From Rapana venosa (Eukaryota > Mollusca > Gastropoda > Neogastropoda > Muricidae), in assembly GCA_028751875.1 (NCBI GenBank), contig CM054155.1, forward strand, positions 53,853,244 to 53,917,243: 64,000 nt of DNA. The letters run 5' to 3'. Positions within the stretch are counted from its first letter, which is position 1. Each line of letters opens with the position of its first letter. The translations under genes and the position numbers were made by a program. Shown one piece after another: positions 22,426 to 34,542 of the stretch. Under the pieces are notes generated by a model, which saw only the letters and a program-made list of their open reading frames with translations, was not told where the DNA came from and made no database searches.

Positions 22426-23168
22426 TCTCTCAGGTCTCTCTCGCTCTCGCTCTCTCTCTCTCTCATAATCAGTATATCTCTTTTGACATTGATGTTCAGG
22501 GCGATTGAAGATTATGTATTGTTGAAAGGCACATTCATTATCTCTTTTCTCTAAATCATAATTAGAACTCATGTTGACATTACAAATGTTTTATTTTTCT
22601 TTGTTTTGTTGATAGTCCCTTTTCAGGCCAAGAGCTGGATGAAAAGAAATATTTGAATGCTTATCCTGTAGCCATTAAAAAATAAAGATTATTCATTCAT
22701 TCTCTCTCTCACTCTCTCACTCCCTCCCTCTCTGTCTGTCTGCCTGCTTGCCTGCCTGCCTGCCTGCCTCTCTGTCAGTCTGTTTGCCTGCCTCTGTCTG
22801 TCCCTCTGTCTGTATCTCTGTCTGTCTTTCTTTTTATCTGTCTTTCTGTCTCTGTCTCTCTCTCCAATTGTGTGTACCAAATTTGACATGCAAAGATGGT
22901 TAAGTTCATGATTTGGGTTATCAGGTTTTCTACGTTAATCACAACATATCATTTTGTGTGTGGAGGGGGGGGGGGGGAGGAGGGGCTAAAATCAGTTTTT
23001 TTTCTATTGGCTTCATTTTGTTGATTCCGATTCATATTGAAAATGTAATCATTATATTGTTTCCATTAATGATACTCTCACTCACTCACTCGCTCGCTCA
23101 CTCACCCACCCACCCACCCATTCACTCACTCCCTACTCGCTAGTCACTCACTCACTCACTTGCTCACA

Positions 23169-23229
<61 letters not shown>

Positions 23230-23251
23230 TTCACTCACTCACACACAAACA

Positions 23252-23295
<44 letters not shown>
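22426..23295. repeat. Cluster of simple repeats
   Basis: CT at 22,431-22,464, TCTG/CTGC-type tetramers at 22,690-22,865, a G run at about 22,963-22,978, CTCA/CACC tetramers at 23,078-23,165, CT at 23,171-23,222 and CA at 23,241-23,293. Unique AT-rich sequence of a few hundred bases lies between, with no gene. Confidence 0.85.
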
Positions 23296-23297
<2 letters not shown>

Positions 23298-23615
23298 ACA
23301 CATTTAGATTTTCATGTTTGTAATGGCGGTTTTTTTTGTTGTTGTTGCTGTTTTTGTTGTCGCTGTTTTATGTTTTTTTTATACAGCTTCGTCATCCATT
23401 TTAATTTGTTGATGTCACACTTAGATTGACAATATAATTATCTTTTATAAAATCATCACAGATAATACTCTCTCTCATATCAAAATAGCATTGTTTGCTA
23501 TTGTTCATTGGGAATTATCAGTTGTGATTTACTTATGACAGTCCCGATTCAGGGCAAGGGCCGGATGAAAAAGAGTATGTTAATACTTATCTGTAACCCT
23601 TTGGAATAACCCCCC
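23296..23615. other. No gene seen
   Basis: No recognised feature. Confidence 0.5.
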
Positions 23616-23684
23616 CCTCTCTCTCTCTCTCGTGCGCGCGTGTGTGCGTGTGTGTGTGCGTGTGTGTGTGTGTACGTGTGTGTG

Positions 23685-23764
<80 letters not shown>

Positions 23765-23768
23765 CGCG
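23616..23768. repeat. (CT)n then (GT)n microsatellite
   Basis: Short CT block followed by about 130 bp of GT with gcgt interruptions. Confidence 0.95.
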
Positions 23769-25344
23769 GCGTGTGCTCATCACTCACTTATTCAACTATG
23801 ATTTTTAAAGTTCGTGACTAATTCCTTCAGAGCTTTCCTTCTCCCACAAAACGCTTCATTCAGATGAGAGTAAAACCAACATCCTCTGGTTATCCAAAAT
23901 ACATACAGCTAGTCGTTTTCAAAGACGCTGGTGTATGCTAAGGTTTTCTTGTCTAAAGGGGCTGGTGTTGCTGTGATTATATGACGTCCTGGATGAACTT
24001 CTGAGTTATGCAGTTCTAACCTATTGGTTTAGAGTAAGGTAGGGAGGACTGATTAACTCTGCCCAAATGTAAATCCCAACTGAACAATGGATAAATCTAG
24101 GTGAGATTTGCCTATCCTGACTACACCTGGGATGCAGCTGACAAACATAGAAGCCAGACTACTCAAGAAAACCCGCTAATTTCACCTGAGAGAAGGAGAG
24201 GGGTGAGCAACGGGCGTGAGGGGGGAAATGTTCTAGGACGCTTTGGACACTTAGCCACTTTAAAGTGTCACAGGTACTCAGCTGGGCTTGTCTCCAGGCG
24301 ACTTCCTTTGACATCGGTTGGGCAACGCCTTAGAGCAGGGACAGGGACATGCCTACACCTTGGTCATGCAGTACAAACAGCCCGGCTTTCCACGCTATAC
24401 TCTTTACTTTCTCTTACTCACTGAGCTGGCCATTTGAGATAAGGGGATGGGGACTGAGCAAATCACACAGTTTAGCCAAGTCAAACACATTCTTTCTATA
24501 AAGGAGGAGGAAAAGAGAGCAGAGGAGGGGGGGGGGGGGGTAATTCAAACGTTACAGTCAATTCGAATTTTTATATCCAGATAGTGCTTTGTAAAAGCAA
24601 TGCATTTGCTGTGTTTCACCAAGCCATCTCTCTAGGAAGAAAACCAACTTGATCAATAATATCTAACTACATTATTACGATAGCCTATAGCAATAAAATA
24701 TATTCAATAAAAAGTATACAAACAAACCAAAATAAAAACATCCACCCCCCCCCCAAACAAACAAAAAAACAACAATACACTGCAAAACTCTCTCTCACAT
24801 ACACACAGACATACACGAACTCACTCACTCACCTATTCACTCACACACGGACGCGCACATAAACGGGCATACATGCGTACACACTGAGATCTAGATTAAA
24901 AAATAAATAAAATAAAAAGAACAAATCATAAAATATCAAATAAAAATAAATCAGGTTACACAATATCATCCGTTCTTTCATGTTTATATTTTCCACTTAA
25001 AAAACCCCCACCCTTCCCAGTCTTCAACGAAAATGGAAATTATCTCGTGTGGAGAATGAACAGGTATAATGTTCCTCGCCTTAAGGCTTTGAGAGCATAC
25101 GTTTATCACTCAGTAACTTTCATACTTTCATGCTCAATGACCATTTTGGTTCCCATCTTGAAATTTAATTTGTCACAATAGCACAGAAAGTACAAACAAC
25201 AATATAGCAAAGTTCCATAAAATCGAATTTAATAAATAGAATTGGAACTTAGGGCAAAAAACTAAGCCGATATTAAGGACAATCTAGATAATTAAGCTGT
25301 ATCAGAGACCATGAAGAAAGATTAAAGCAAGGCTACCCAAGCAA
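23769..25344. other. No gene seen; homopolymers and short simple repeats
   Basis: Contains a G run (about 24,527-24,540), a C run (about 24,745-24,754) and a mixed CA/CTCA stretch (24,785-24,880). The 107-codon frame at 24,101-24,424 matches nothing I recognise and lacks support for being coding. Confidence 0.45.
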
Positions 25345-26543
25345 ACACAATATGGCTTCTTCTGGGCATTCACATCTCAAATATCATTTAGATAGAGGGT
25401 TTGACTGTGTTTCGGAAGCACATATTTGTAAACACAGCTAGTTTATGTGTTAATGTGAACACAGCATTATTTCTCATCTACTTCCTGTACAGAGAAATTA
25501 CAAGAGATACATCAGCAGAGTGCATTTCATGTGAGTCAGTGGCACAAAGTTAGCCACCAGAGTGAATCCCGTTTTTCGGGAGCAGGAGTGTCCATAATAT
25601 ATTTATGTATTATAGGTCTATATTTAATGTGTGGTTATTTGTTTTCTATGTGTTTACATTTTTCCAAGCATTAAACAAGGTAAGATTCCTTTATTTTATA
25701 CAATTTGCCCTCTAAGAAGATTTGGTATCATGGTTTTCAGCAAGTTGATGGGGCACTGCCAACAGTGCCAGACGCCATGGAAATTTAGTTTTCCATTCCC
25801 TGCTTAGCCTTTAGTTGGCAACAGCTTACACTGAGAAAAAAAGAAAAATCTGCCACTGTATGAGTGAATTTATACATGACCTATCAGTATGTCAGAAGGA
25901 GAGAAAGAAATAGGCCTAGGTGCCAAAGTTAGATAATTGGAACCACAATTGGAAAGCCTCAATGCCAAATGGGAACATCGCTTCCAAATCTTAGATGCAG
26001 AATAGCACAAGATGTCCAAGCTATCACCTCAAGTTTTCTTGGTTGTTAAGACTCTTAAGCTAAAAAAGCATAGTTCTTGCTGGAGGGAAAAAACAAGGCA
26101 AAAAATGTACATGGGATGTTTTGTCTGATAATAGTTCCAAGTCTTATTCCAATATCAAGGATGGAACACACAATGATGACATTCTTTCTGTAACTTTTAA
26201 CATTGATGATGATCTAATTAAAGGGTTGGATGATTAGGTTGATGTCGATGAAGACAAGGACCACATAGTTTTGGCATTGATAGTGAAACTTGTCAACAAG
26301 TAGCTTTCTAGGAAAATGTGACAAAAACGTCAAAAAGTTTTCTGAAAAACATATGCAACCAGCAAACTGTGATAAACTGTTTGTGCCAATAGTAACTGTT
26401 AAGGTATGGAAAACAGTGCTAACCAACACATGGAGCAATCTTTGGTCTAGTTTTATGTGCTACAAGCACTATTGCAAAAGCATTGCATGTGATTTGTAAA
26501 GTGCAGCTCAGAGAAAGTATGAATCTTTTGGAAAGGGCTGTAT
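25345..26543 (+). mobile_element. DIRS-like element (+): 5' region and ORF1 start
   Basis: The sequence aligns throughout with the minus-strand copy ending at 57,365. For example, ggcttcttctgggcattcac (25,352), gtacagagaaattacaagag (25,489), tatatttaatgtgtggttat (25,618) and aaaaatctgccactgtatga (25,845) each have a counterpart. ORF1, a Gag-like gene of unknown biochemical role, appears as QLESLNAKWEHRFQILDAE (25,960) and KHMQPANCDKLFVPIVTVKV (26,347). Stops and frameshifts interrupt it. It is cut at 26,543 by the tail of an antisense LINE and resumes at about 29,683. Confidence 0.75.
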
Positions 26544-26682
26544 AATAATATATGGAATTTATATAGCGCTGAATCTTGTAAAAAAACAACAACCAACAAA
26601 TCGAAGCGCTTGCAATCAATCATTTACAGGCATGCAACTCTCCTTAAACATAATGAACAACAGATTTCTAAACCATACGCGC

Positions 26683-26853
<171 letters not shown>

Positions 26854-27255
26854 CTCGGAACAACACTTAGAAGGTGAAAAATGCTGTTGAAAATTAGGGA
26901 CAGATATTTGGGGGGAAAGTCTCAGGTAGGAAATAAGTGTGTTTTGAGGCTGGATTTGAAGGTATCAAGTGAAGGCTTTTGGCGAAGTGAAAGAGGAAGG
27001 TCATTCCAGGTGGATGGACCAGAAACAGAGAAGGAGCGACGGCCAACAGTGGTTTGTTTGAATTTGGGTGTTCGAAAGCACAAAGTATCTGCGGCTGAAC
27101 GAAGGGAACGGGATGGAGTGTACAGATGAAGACAGTTACAGAGATAAGAGGGTGCAGATTTGTGGAGACATTTAAAACAGAGGGTATTGATTTTATACCC
27201 CAGTCTTTGTGAGACAGGCAGCCAGTGAAGAGATCGCAGAAGAGGAGTGATGTGT

Positions 27256-28911
27256 TCAGATTTTTTCTTTCTTAGGACCAGTCGAGCTGCGGAGTATTGT
27301 ATGCGTTGAAGAGAGTGGATAGATGATGCCAGCCAAAAGAGAATTACAGTAGTCTAAACGTGAAAGAATGAGAGATGTGACAAGCTTGGAAGTTGCATCA
27401 GTGGACAGATACTTGCGAATCGCGCTTATGCGCCGTAAATGATAGTAGCAAGACTGGCAGGTCTGGGTGATGAATTTTTTCATAGAGAGTGTGTTGTCAA
27501 GAACTACTCCTAAATACTTCACAGAGTTGGACAAAGGAACTGACGTATTGCCGAATTCTATTGAAGTTTTTGCGATAGAGGAAAGTTTATGTTGGGTCCC
27601 TATGAGCATGGCTTCGGTTTTATCGGTATTAAGTTGTAACTTGTTCTGAGTCATCCAGTTTTGAATGTCTTGAAGGCAGTAGGACATATTTGTCAGGAGG
27701 GAAGGCAAGTTTTCAACAGTATCACTGCACTGAAGCTGAGTATCAGCAGCATAGAAATGATGATCAATATGGTGGTTGTTTATTATATGTGAGAGTAGAG
27801 CAGTGTAGAGAGTAAAGAGAACAGGGCCCAGGACTGATCCCTGCGGGACTCCACATTCCATTTTGGCAGGTTTTGATTGAATTTTGTTTACAATAACTTT
27901 CTGGATACTGTCTGTGAGGTATGAAGTAAACCAGGTGAGGGCTGTGCCGTTAATACCAAAAGTATTTTGGAGGCGAGAAAGAAGAATTGAGTGATCTATG
28001 GTATCAAAGGCTGCAGATAAGTCAAGAAGAGTGAGGAGGGAGATTTTTCCTGCATCAGAAGCAAGTAAAAGTGTATCTAAAGTGTGGACTAGGGTGGTTT
28101 TGGTGCTGTGGTTGGGGCGATAGGCAGATTGAAAAGTGGGAAGGAGATCATTGGAATGAAGGTGACTGTTGAGCTGTTTGAGAACGACTTTTTCTAGTAC
28201 TTTAGAGACAAAGGGTAAGTTTGAGACAGGCCTATAATTCTTCAGAATGTTAGGATCGAGGTCGTGCTTTTCCAGTAGAGGTGTGACTATTGCTGCTTTA
28301 AGAGCTGATGGAAAATTTCCTGACACAAGAGATGAGTTTACTATTTTAGTGATAATAGGTACAAGTTGTGGAAGGCATTGTGAGAAAACAGGAGCAGGTA
28401 TGGGGTCAAGGTCGCATGATTTTATAGTCATTTCCTTCAGAATTGTCATGATTTCTTTTTCACTTGTTGGATGGAAGGAAAAGAGAGGAGTGCCAGTGAA
28501 CTGGGGATCAGAAGGCGCAGGCTGGAATTGAGTCTGATCCAGTCTGGAGCGTATGTTTCGAACTTTGTCTGAGAAGAAGGCAGAAAATATGGATGGAAGT
28601 TCAGACAGGCTGTGGGTGTTAGGCAGAGGCGTAGTTTTTGCAGATCCAAGGAGATTTGTGGTGAGGGAAAAAAGAGATTTTATTGATGTAGCACAGAGAA
28701 CTTCGGAAGAGTAGTAGTCTGTCTTTGCTGAATGGATTAAGAGTTTGACTTTGTTTATTTGTTTTCGGAAAAGCTGTTTGTTGATTTTGGTTTTTGACTT
28801 CCGCCACTGGCGTTCTAGTTGCCGGCATTTGCGCTTCGGTATCAAGATGTCTTGGGTATACCAGGCGCACAGGGTTCTGTCAGGGAGGAGATGGTCAGTA
28901 GGGGGTGGCAT
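27256..28911 (-). pseudogene. L2/CR1-like ORF2: reverse transcriptase (551 codons open)
   Basis: The longest open frame in the window. It enters after the endonuclease and reads a linker (QLERQWRKSKTKIN), then RT motifs: NYRPVSNLPFVSKVLEK, FQSAYRPNHSTKTTLVHTLD, LLDLSAAFDTIDHSILLSRL (motif A, with its Asp), GVPQGSVLGPVLF (motif B) and the catalytic box HFYAADTQL, where the first Asp of YADD is Ala (codon gct, 27,742-27,753). NSVKYLGVVLDN and SRLDYCNSLLAG follow. The last ~15 codons are out of frame because of an indel near 27,290. The true tail continues to GPSTWNDLPLSLRQKPSLDT and a stop near 26,922. RT would copy LINE RNA at the nicked target, but the lost Asp and frameshift indicate an inactive copy. 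Confidence 0.93.
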
Positions 28912-29600
28912 CCCTCATCAAGCAGTTGGCGGAGAATAGTGTTATAGTGATCAGAGAGGTCAGTTGCGTCAGGGGTTGTGAAAAACGTTCGAGCTTGTGA
29001 AGAGAAGGATGAATGTCTAAGGCCTTAGATTGCGACGAGTAATATTTTCCTTCGGGACAGGTTTTGTGATGTTAGAAGGAAAGAATGGGGGAATGATCAG
29101 AATGCAGTTCGTCGGTGACAGAAACAGATGTAACAAGATTAAACAAGCATTAGTAATTAGCCAGTCTAAAATATGACCGGATCTGTGGTGTTGCTTCGTT
29201 TACCAGTTGGGGAGAGAATGGTTGGACAAAAGAAAGAGAAGACGTTTGACATCTGGAGAAGGACTGGTTGTCGAAATGGAAGTTGAAGTCACCAAGAAAT
29301 TATAAGTTTAGTGGGAGAGAGGTTTGTAGGGGTCGAGGAGTGACGGGAATTCTTGGTGAAAAGAGAAGATGTTAGGTTGTTTTTTTACGGCTGGGAGGGT
29401 GGACGGTAAAGTAATAGTAATAGAGTGGCCAGGTATGTTGAGACTGATTTCGCAAACTTCAAAAGATTCATGAGAGAATTGAATGTTGTGACTGAAAGAA
29501 AGAAACGGTTCCAATGTGTCTTTGAGAATGATGGCAATCCCATCTCATCGAGAGAGTCGGGGGAAAGAAATAGTTTTATATCCAGGAGGAGTCAGCTGTT
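28912..29600 (-). pseudogene. L2/CR1-like AP-type endonuclease part
   Basis: In several frames, LTPPGYKTISFPRLSR (29,550-29,600), DGIAIILKDTLEPFLSFSHN, FEVCEISLNIPGHSITIT (29,400-29,470) and SFHQEFPSLLDPY (29,320-29,360) are visible, then the complement of the LLFLGDFN-equivalent region and a His-containing DHS motif near 29,090. This is the apurinic-like endonuclease that nicks target DNA. The N-terminal residues are missing and there are several stops. Confidence 0.75.
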
Positions 29601-29682
29601 TTATTTTTGGTTCATGGCCAAAGGGGAAAGGGGGAGGGGCTGCAGTCAGGCCGTGAGAGGGGAAAGTGGAGCGCCAACAGAC

Positions 29683-31923
29683 TAATTCTGGCCTGACTTG
29701 CTTGCTTTGGGGGCCAGGAATTACAATGATTGGCACCCAAAACACTGTTCTAGCCAGTTCTCTTTTCAGGGAAGAGGAACAACAATTAGTGGACCTGAAA
29801 CAATAAGTACTTTGAAGCCATAAATGTGATGAAGTGAAACAACAAACACCAAGCCTAACTCATTGTCACCCTCAGTCATTGATAGAGAATGAAGCAAATC
29901 AATTTATACTTAACTCCCAAAATCGCTTGACCAATTGAAAACAGAGGTAAGCCTATCTACTACTAGCAGGCTAATTTTTTTTTGATCAGTAGATTTTTTT
30001 TAAAGCTCTGACCCTGTGATTCTTCAGCTGATCAAGAGGGCAAAAAAGGACTTGACTGTGAATTTGATAGCTTGACGCAAAGTTTTCTCACCTCAACCAA
30101 GCGAAAAAAGAGGATTGGATGCCATTGATAGGAAAATTGAAAAATTAGACCAAGAACGTATCATTTCCAAATGTGTGTTTGAGGATGGCCAATATTTATC
30201 ATGTATAATTACTCGTCCTAGGTTCATCTTGAAAAATGAATTGTGGGAATTTGATTGTTTGCCAAATGGTATAGCCAAAGAACCAAGAACATTCACCAAA
30301 ATGTTGAAACCTATTTTTGTTCGGTTGTAGGAGAATGGTCATGTTTCATCCTCCTACCTTGAGGAGTCTCTACCTTGATGAGGTGGACTGTCTGCGTAAT
30401 GTTAAGGAGACTGCTAGACTGTTTTGCTCATTAGGGTTTATAGTACACCCAGAGAAACCCGTGTTCAGTCCATCCCAGACTATTCAACATCTTGGTGTTA
30501 TTATTGATTCCAAGAACCTTTTTTGTTGTTCTGACACAAAATCGGAAGGAAAATAGAAACTAGATAGCTTACAATTGCTGGAGAAGGAACAACTCCCTAT
30601 CAGGGAAGTTGCTAAGGTAATAGGAATGATAGTCGCCAGCTTCACAGCTGTAATATATGGACAATTGTGCTACCATCACTTAGAGGATGGCAAGAAACTT
30701 GCACTCAAGTATAACAGAGGGAACTTTGATGGCCTCATGTGTCTTTCTTCCCCAGCAAAAGAGGATCTGTTATGATGGATTGAGAATATTGAAAGTGCCT
30801 CCAACTCTGTGTCTGATCCAGAGCCTGAAGTGACTATTTCATCAGATGCCAGTAAGGAGGGTTGGGGATGTTCATTCCAGTAACCCTGCTCTGGTGGTGC
30901 ATGACTCCCTGTTGAAGCAGACTACCATATCAGTTATTTGAACTTAAAGCAAATCTGTTTGCTTTGCAGTGGTTTGAGAATGATATATCAGGTAAAGCAG
31001 TTTCTGTTTTGAAAGACAACACTACAGTTGTTGCTTGTATTAAACATTTCGATACCACCCATTTGCCATCATGCACTGACATCAATCCAATATATGGGGA
31101 TGTTGTATCGCCAAGAACACTTGCTTTTTAGCAGCATTTATAGCAGGGAGAGACAATGTGGTAGCTGATACAGAATCCTGGAAAATAAACCTTAATGCTG
31201 AATGAAAGCTCAACCCTGCTATGCTACATAAAGCACTTATACATTTGCAGGCCAAACCCTCTGTGGATTTATTTGACTCCAGGATAAACAAGTAGTTTGC
31301 ATGCTATATTAGTTACAAGCCTGATCCACAAACCTACTCAGTGGATTCCTTTTCAATTTAATGGAAATTCTCTTAGTCTATGCATTTCCTCTTTTCAGTG
31401 TGATTGATTCTGCAAGTTCTCCAAAACATACGCCAAGAACAGACCACAGGCATATTGATTGTCCTGAGCTGGAAGACATAAGTATGGTGGCAAGTACTGT
31501 CCAATATGCTGACAGTGGAACCTGTTATCTTCCAACAGCCAGTGATGTCTTTCTTCTTCCAGGCCATCCATGGAATGTATGTCCGCTTTTTAAAAAAACG
31601 GGGGAGAGGGAGCTGACATCTTCTGGCATGAAGAATATCAGGGAAAGATTTGTAGAAAAAGGATTGACAGATACTGCAGCCGACCTGGGTTTTGGGATCC
31701 TGGCAACCAGCAACTCAGGTTGTATATAACTGCTATAGTAAAACGTTGAAAAAACCTGTGCCCTCAACACTTGTTTGGATGAGTCTTCATCTGACCTTGT
31801 AACTATAGCAAGTTTTCTTGCTTTCCTGTACTCTCAAGGTGCAGGACATAGTGTGGTAAAAAGTGCAAGAAGTGCTTTGAGCACACATTGTTCCCTAAAT
31901 AATACCAGTAGACACTTATTAGG
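29683..31923 (+). pseudogene. DIRS-like element (+) resumed: ORF1 end, RT, RNase H, recombinase start
   Basis: After the LINE, sequence matching 55,935-55,790 in complement resumes (caatgattggcacccaaaac). RT follows in broken frames: LDAIDRKIEKLDQERIIS (30,112), the catalytic site SSYLEESL (30,350, expected YLDDS), DCLRNVKETARLFCSLGFIV, TIQHLGVIIDSKN and REVAKVIGMIVASFTAVIYG. RNase H reads TISSDASKEGWGCSFQ (30,835) and SVDLFDSRINK-like sequence at 31,262. The N-terminal part of a tyrosine recombinase reads TSSGMKNIRERFVEKGLTDT (31,617) and VKSARSALSTHCSLNNTSRH (31,856), then breaks at 31,923 where the gypsy-type LTR begins. RT and recombinase without integrase define DIRS-type elements. Confidence 0.88.
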
Positions 31924-32816
31924 TGTAACGAGTTGCAAACCGACTCCAGTCACATGAAATAGATAAGTTGAATAAAGGGAAACAACAATCTCACAAAGGC
32001 GCATGTTCTTTCCACTCTACAGTCACACTCAAGATTTCAATCATATACTCTCATTTATTCTACTATTACATCAATCTGTCCCACAAATAATATTTTTCAA
32101 TAATCAAAAGAAGCATTAATTATATATATATATTTAATATTTACAATTAATTAAACCCCAAACAGTTTCCAGTTCTTTTCATCCGGGTCAATACAATATT
32201 ATATTTTTTTTATTCACTAGGGAACTCTAGTCCATCAACTTCTTGCCTCTCTAGCACAATGAAGTTTAATTAATACCATTCACAAAGTTCTTGTAGACAA
32301 GACAGTTTTGAGCTCTCTGGCTCAGATAAACACATATGTATTTCCTTGTCCAATTCTGGCACTATGTACAGAAAAAAATAACAACACAGACTTGGCTGTA
32401 ATTTTGTTACACACAATTTTTTTTTTAAAATCACTGACGACCTTTCTTTGAAGGAGGTCCTTCACTGCTGACGTCTGCTCCAGCCCCAGCCTCCAACGCC
32501 GCCACACCTTTATCCCTCAGGTCGAGTGGGGTTGTCCTAGGGGACTGGACAGACTAGGTCAGCTACTGGGATTCTCTACGTGGGTCAGTACAGGGGCAAC
32601 ATTAAAAGCCACTTCATCTAGGTGAAGTGACTAGATGGCGCAACCAAAGGCCAGCTCAGACAGCTGCAACCTTCCCTAACCAGGACAGAAGATGAAAATG
32701 TGAACTCTTATGACAGAAACACTTCACTACAGCTATCATTGACACATACTCACTAAAGCAAAGAAAAAAATCCAACATATCCATGGTTGCAAAACAATAC
32801 CAAAGGAACAGACACA
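31924..32816 (-). repeat. 3' LTR of the gypsy-type element
   Basis: In plus orientation it starts tgtaacgagttgcaaaccga. The first ~175 bp are repeated at 38,388-38,574 (gttgaataaagggaaacaac, tctgtcccacaaataatatt and others) with about a dozen differences. The inner boundary near 32,816 is inferred from the complement of tgtgtctgttcc preceded by a G-rich tract (complement of tcccccgtcc) that would serve as the polypurine tract. It is not proved, because the matching LTR is truncated. Confidence 0.7.
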
Positions 32817-33341
32817 GGTCTGTTATAGATCCCCCGTCCAGGGGAAAAAACGAGTTTTTTTTATGAACTAAGAAAACAGCATAATGTTAGATACACTGAA
32901 ATACCACAAAAATTTCATACAATAAATCATCAACAGGAAATACTGAAATCAAGATGAGATTACTTGATTCATCTCAGATCTTGACAACAAATCTGCAAAA
33001 GTGTTCACTACACCAGAAACAGTTCAACAGAAAACGAATGCCTGTAAAGATAGTGCCCAGCGCAAAATTACAAGAGTTGTGAAAACGCCCAGAACGCAAG
33101 TAGGCAAGGTCTATGATCCGTTGGAGAACAAAACTCTGACCCCACAGATACCTTTGAAGCTTTGAAGAACCCCAGACAATAAAAAGGGCACTCCCCTCAA
33201 TAGTGCTATAGAAGTTTCACGATCAAGAAGCTTCCTACTGACAAAGCAAAAGGGTGCAAAGGGGTCATCTCTCTCCTCATTAAGACACCTCCGTACCCGT
33301 GGAACTACATCAGTCCTAACAACGAATGGAAGGGATAATTT
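32817..33341 (-). pseudogene. Gypsy-type RNase H and pol C-terminus, decayed
   Basis: Minus-strand frames give PFAPFCFVSRKLLDRETS (about 33,220-33,275) and SGVVNTFADLLSRSEMNQ (about 32,955-33,010), the usual end of gypsy RNase H. Frameshifts are frequent. Confidence 0.7.
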
Positions 33342-34500
33342 CTAGCAAGAGAAGAACGGGGAAAAGATGCCCAAAACTGCTTGAACATGACGCAAAGCAT
33401 CAGCACACTCCTGAGTCCAGGCAAAATTCCTCGTTTTCCCTACAAGAAGATCAGGATTGGAGCAGTTAGGCAGCAAAATTGGAAACATATCGCGATAATA
33501 ATTTAAACACCCCAAAAGTGATCGAACTTGCCTCTTTGTAGTAGGAGTGGCAATAGAGAGAATTTTGTCAATCTTTGCCTGGACAGGCTTCCGGGTACCT
33601 CCCACCAATCATATGTCCAAGAAATTCTAGCTGACAAAATTTCCTGCAAAATCTTGGATGGACGAGCTGTCAAACCAGCACTTTTGGCTAAAAAGAACAA
33701 AAACGAACAGCCTTGAGATGTTCATCCCAAGAAGGGGTGGGATCAAGATGTCATAAAAAAAATTGATCGCAGAATCACCAATGACATCGCGCATCATCCT
33801 TGCAAAAGTGGCAGGAGAAAGAAACAAGGCCAAATGGCATCCGGACCCACTGTAAAGACCAATGGAGTTGGGAAGAAAGTGTTGTGGCGCTCTTTGCCTT
33901 ACAGAAAGTCCATTTTAGCCCCTCCCAAAGGGTCTATCTTTGTGAAAAAGTGCTTAACGACAAAGAAGTGAAAATTTTCCTCAGGATCAGAATTGGCCAG
34001 CATCAAAAAAGTTATCTTATTGAGGGCTCTGAAATCCTGACAAAATCGTACACTACCATCCGGTTAGAAACCAAAACAATTAGGAATGAATATGGAGAAT
34101 CCGAAGGCTCAATCACCCCATCTCAAGCATTGCGTGAGCCTCATCAATAATAACTTGTCTGGAATTGAAAGGTAAAGGGATTGTTTTTTTGACGAATTGG
34201 CTCATCAAAGTCAACTTATTTCACAGACAATAGAACCATTGTAGGAACCGGGTTTCAGCACAAAGAATGCCCTGAAAGTCAGCAAAAATGTCTTCATTCA
34301 GAAACACGTTTCTTTTCTAACCCCAAAAGAAATGACATCAAAAAGAGACCCCCCTTGTACTAACATCAACAGGACCCAGCTCAGGAAGCTCAGGATCATC
34401 TGGAGCAGAAGAAACAACAGCAACCTGTGCAACCAACACCTAGTCATCAGGGATAACAGTACCTTCGTCAGAGTTACCCTTCTCTGTCAAATTATTGACA
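33342..34500 (-). pseudogene. Gypsy-type reverse transcriptase
   Basis: Fragments in order on the minus strand: TIPLPFNSRQVIIDEAHAML (34,120-34,185), GVIEPSDSPYS, QWVRMPFGLVS (33,835-33,870), SPATFARMMRDVIGDSAINF with active site FFYDILI (33,741-33,770, expected FDDIL, so one Asp is Tyr), then VEFLGHMIGG and TTKRQVRSLLGCLNYYRDMF (33,480-33,550). The LGCLNYYRDMFP motif is typical of Ty3/gypsy. It lies downstream of integrase in the element's own direction. Confidence 0.88.
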
Positions 34501-34542
34501 TCTGGATAAAAAATCTCTGGGTTCAAGATGTCAACAAAGGTT

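Noticed and set aside
24101..24424. 107-codon open frame as a candidate gene
   Set aside because: No recognisable domain, no splice or start context, and composition similar to surroundings.
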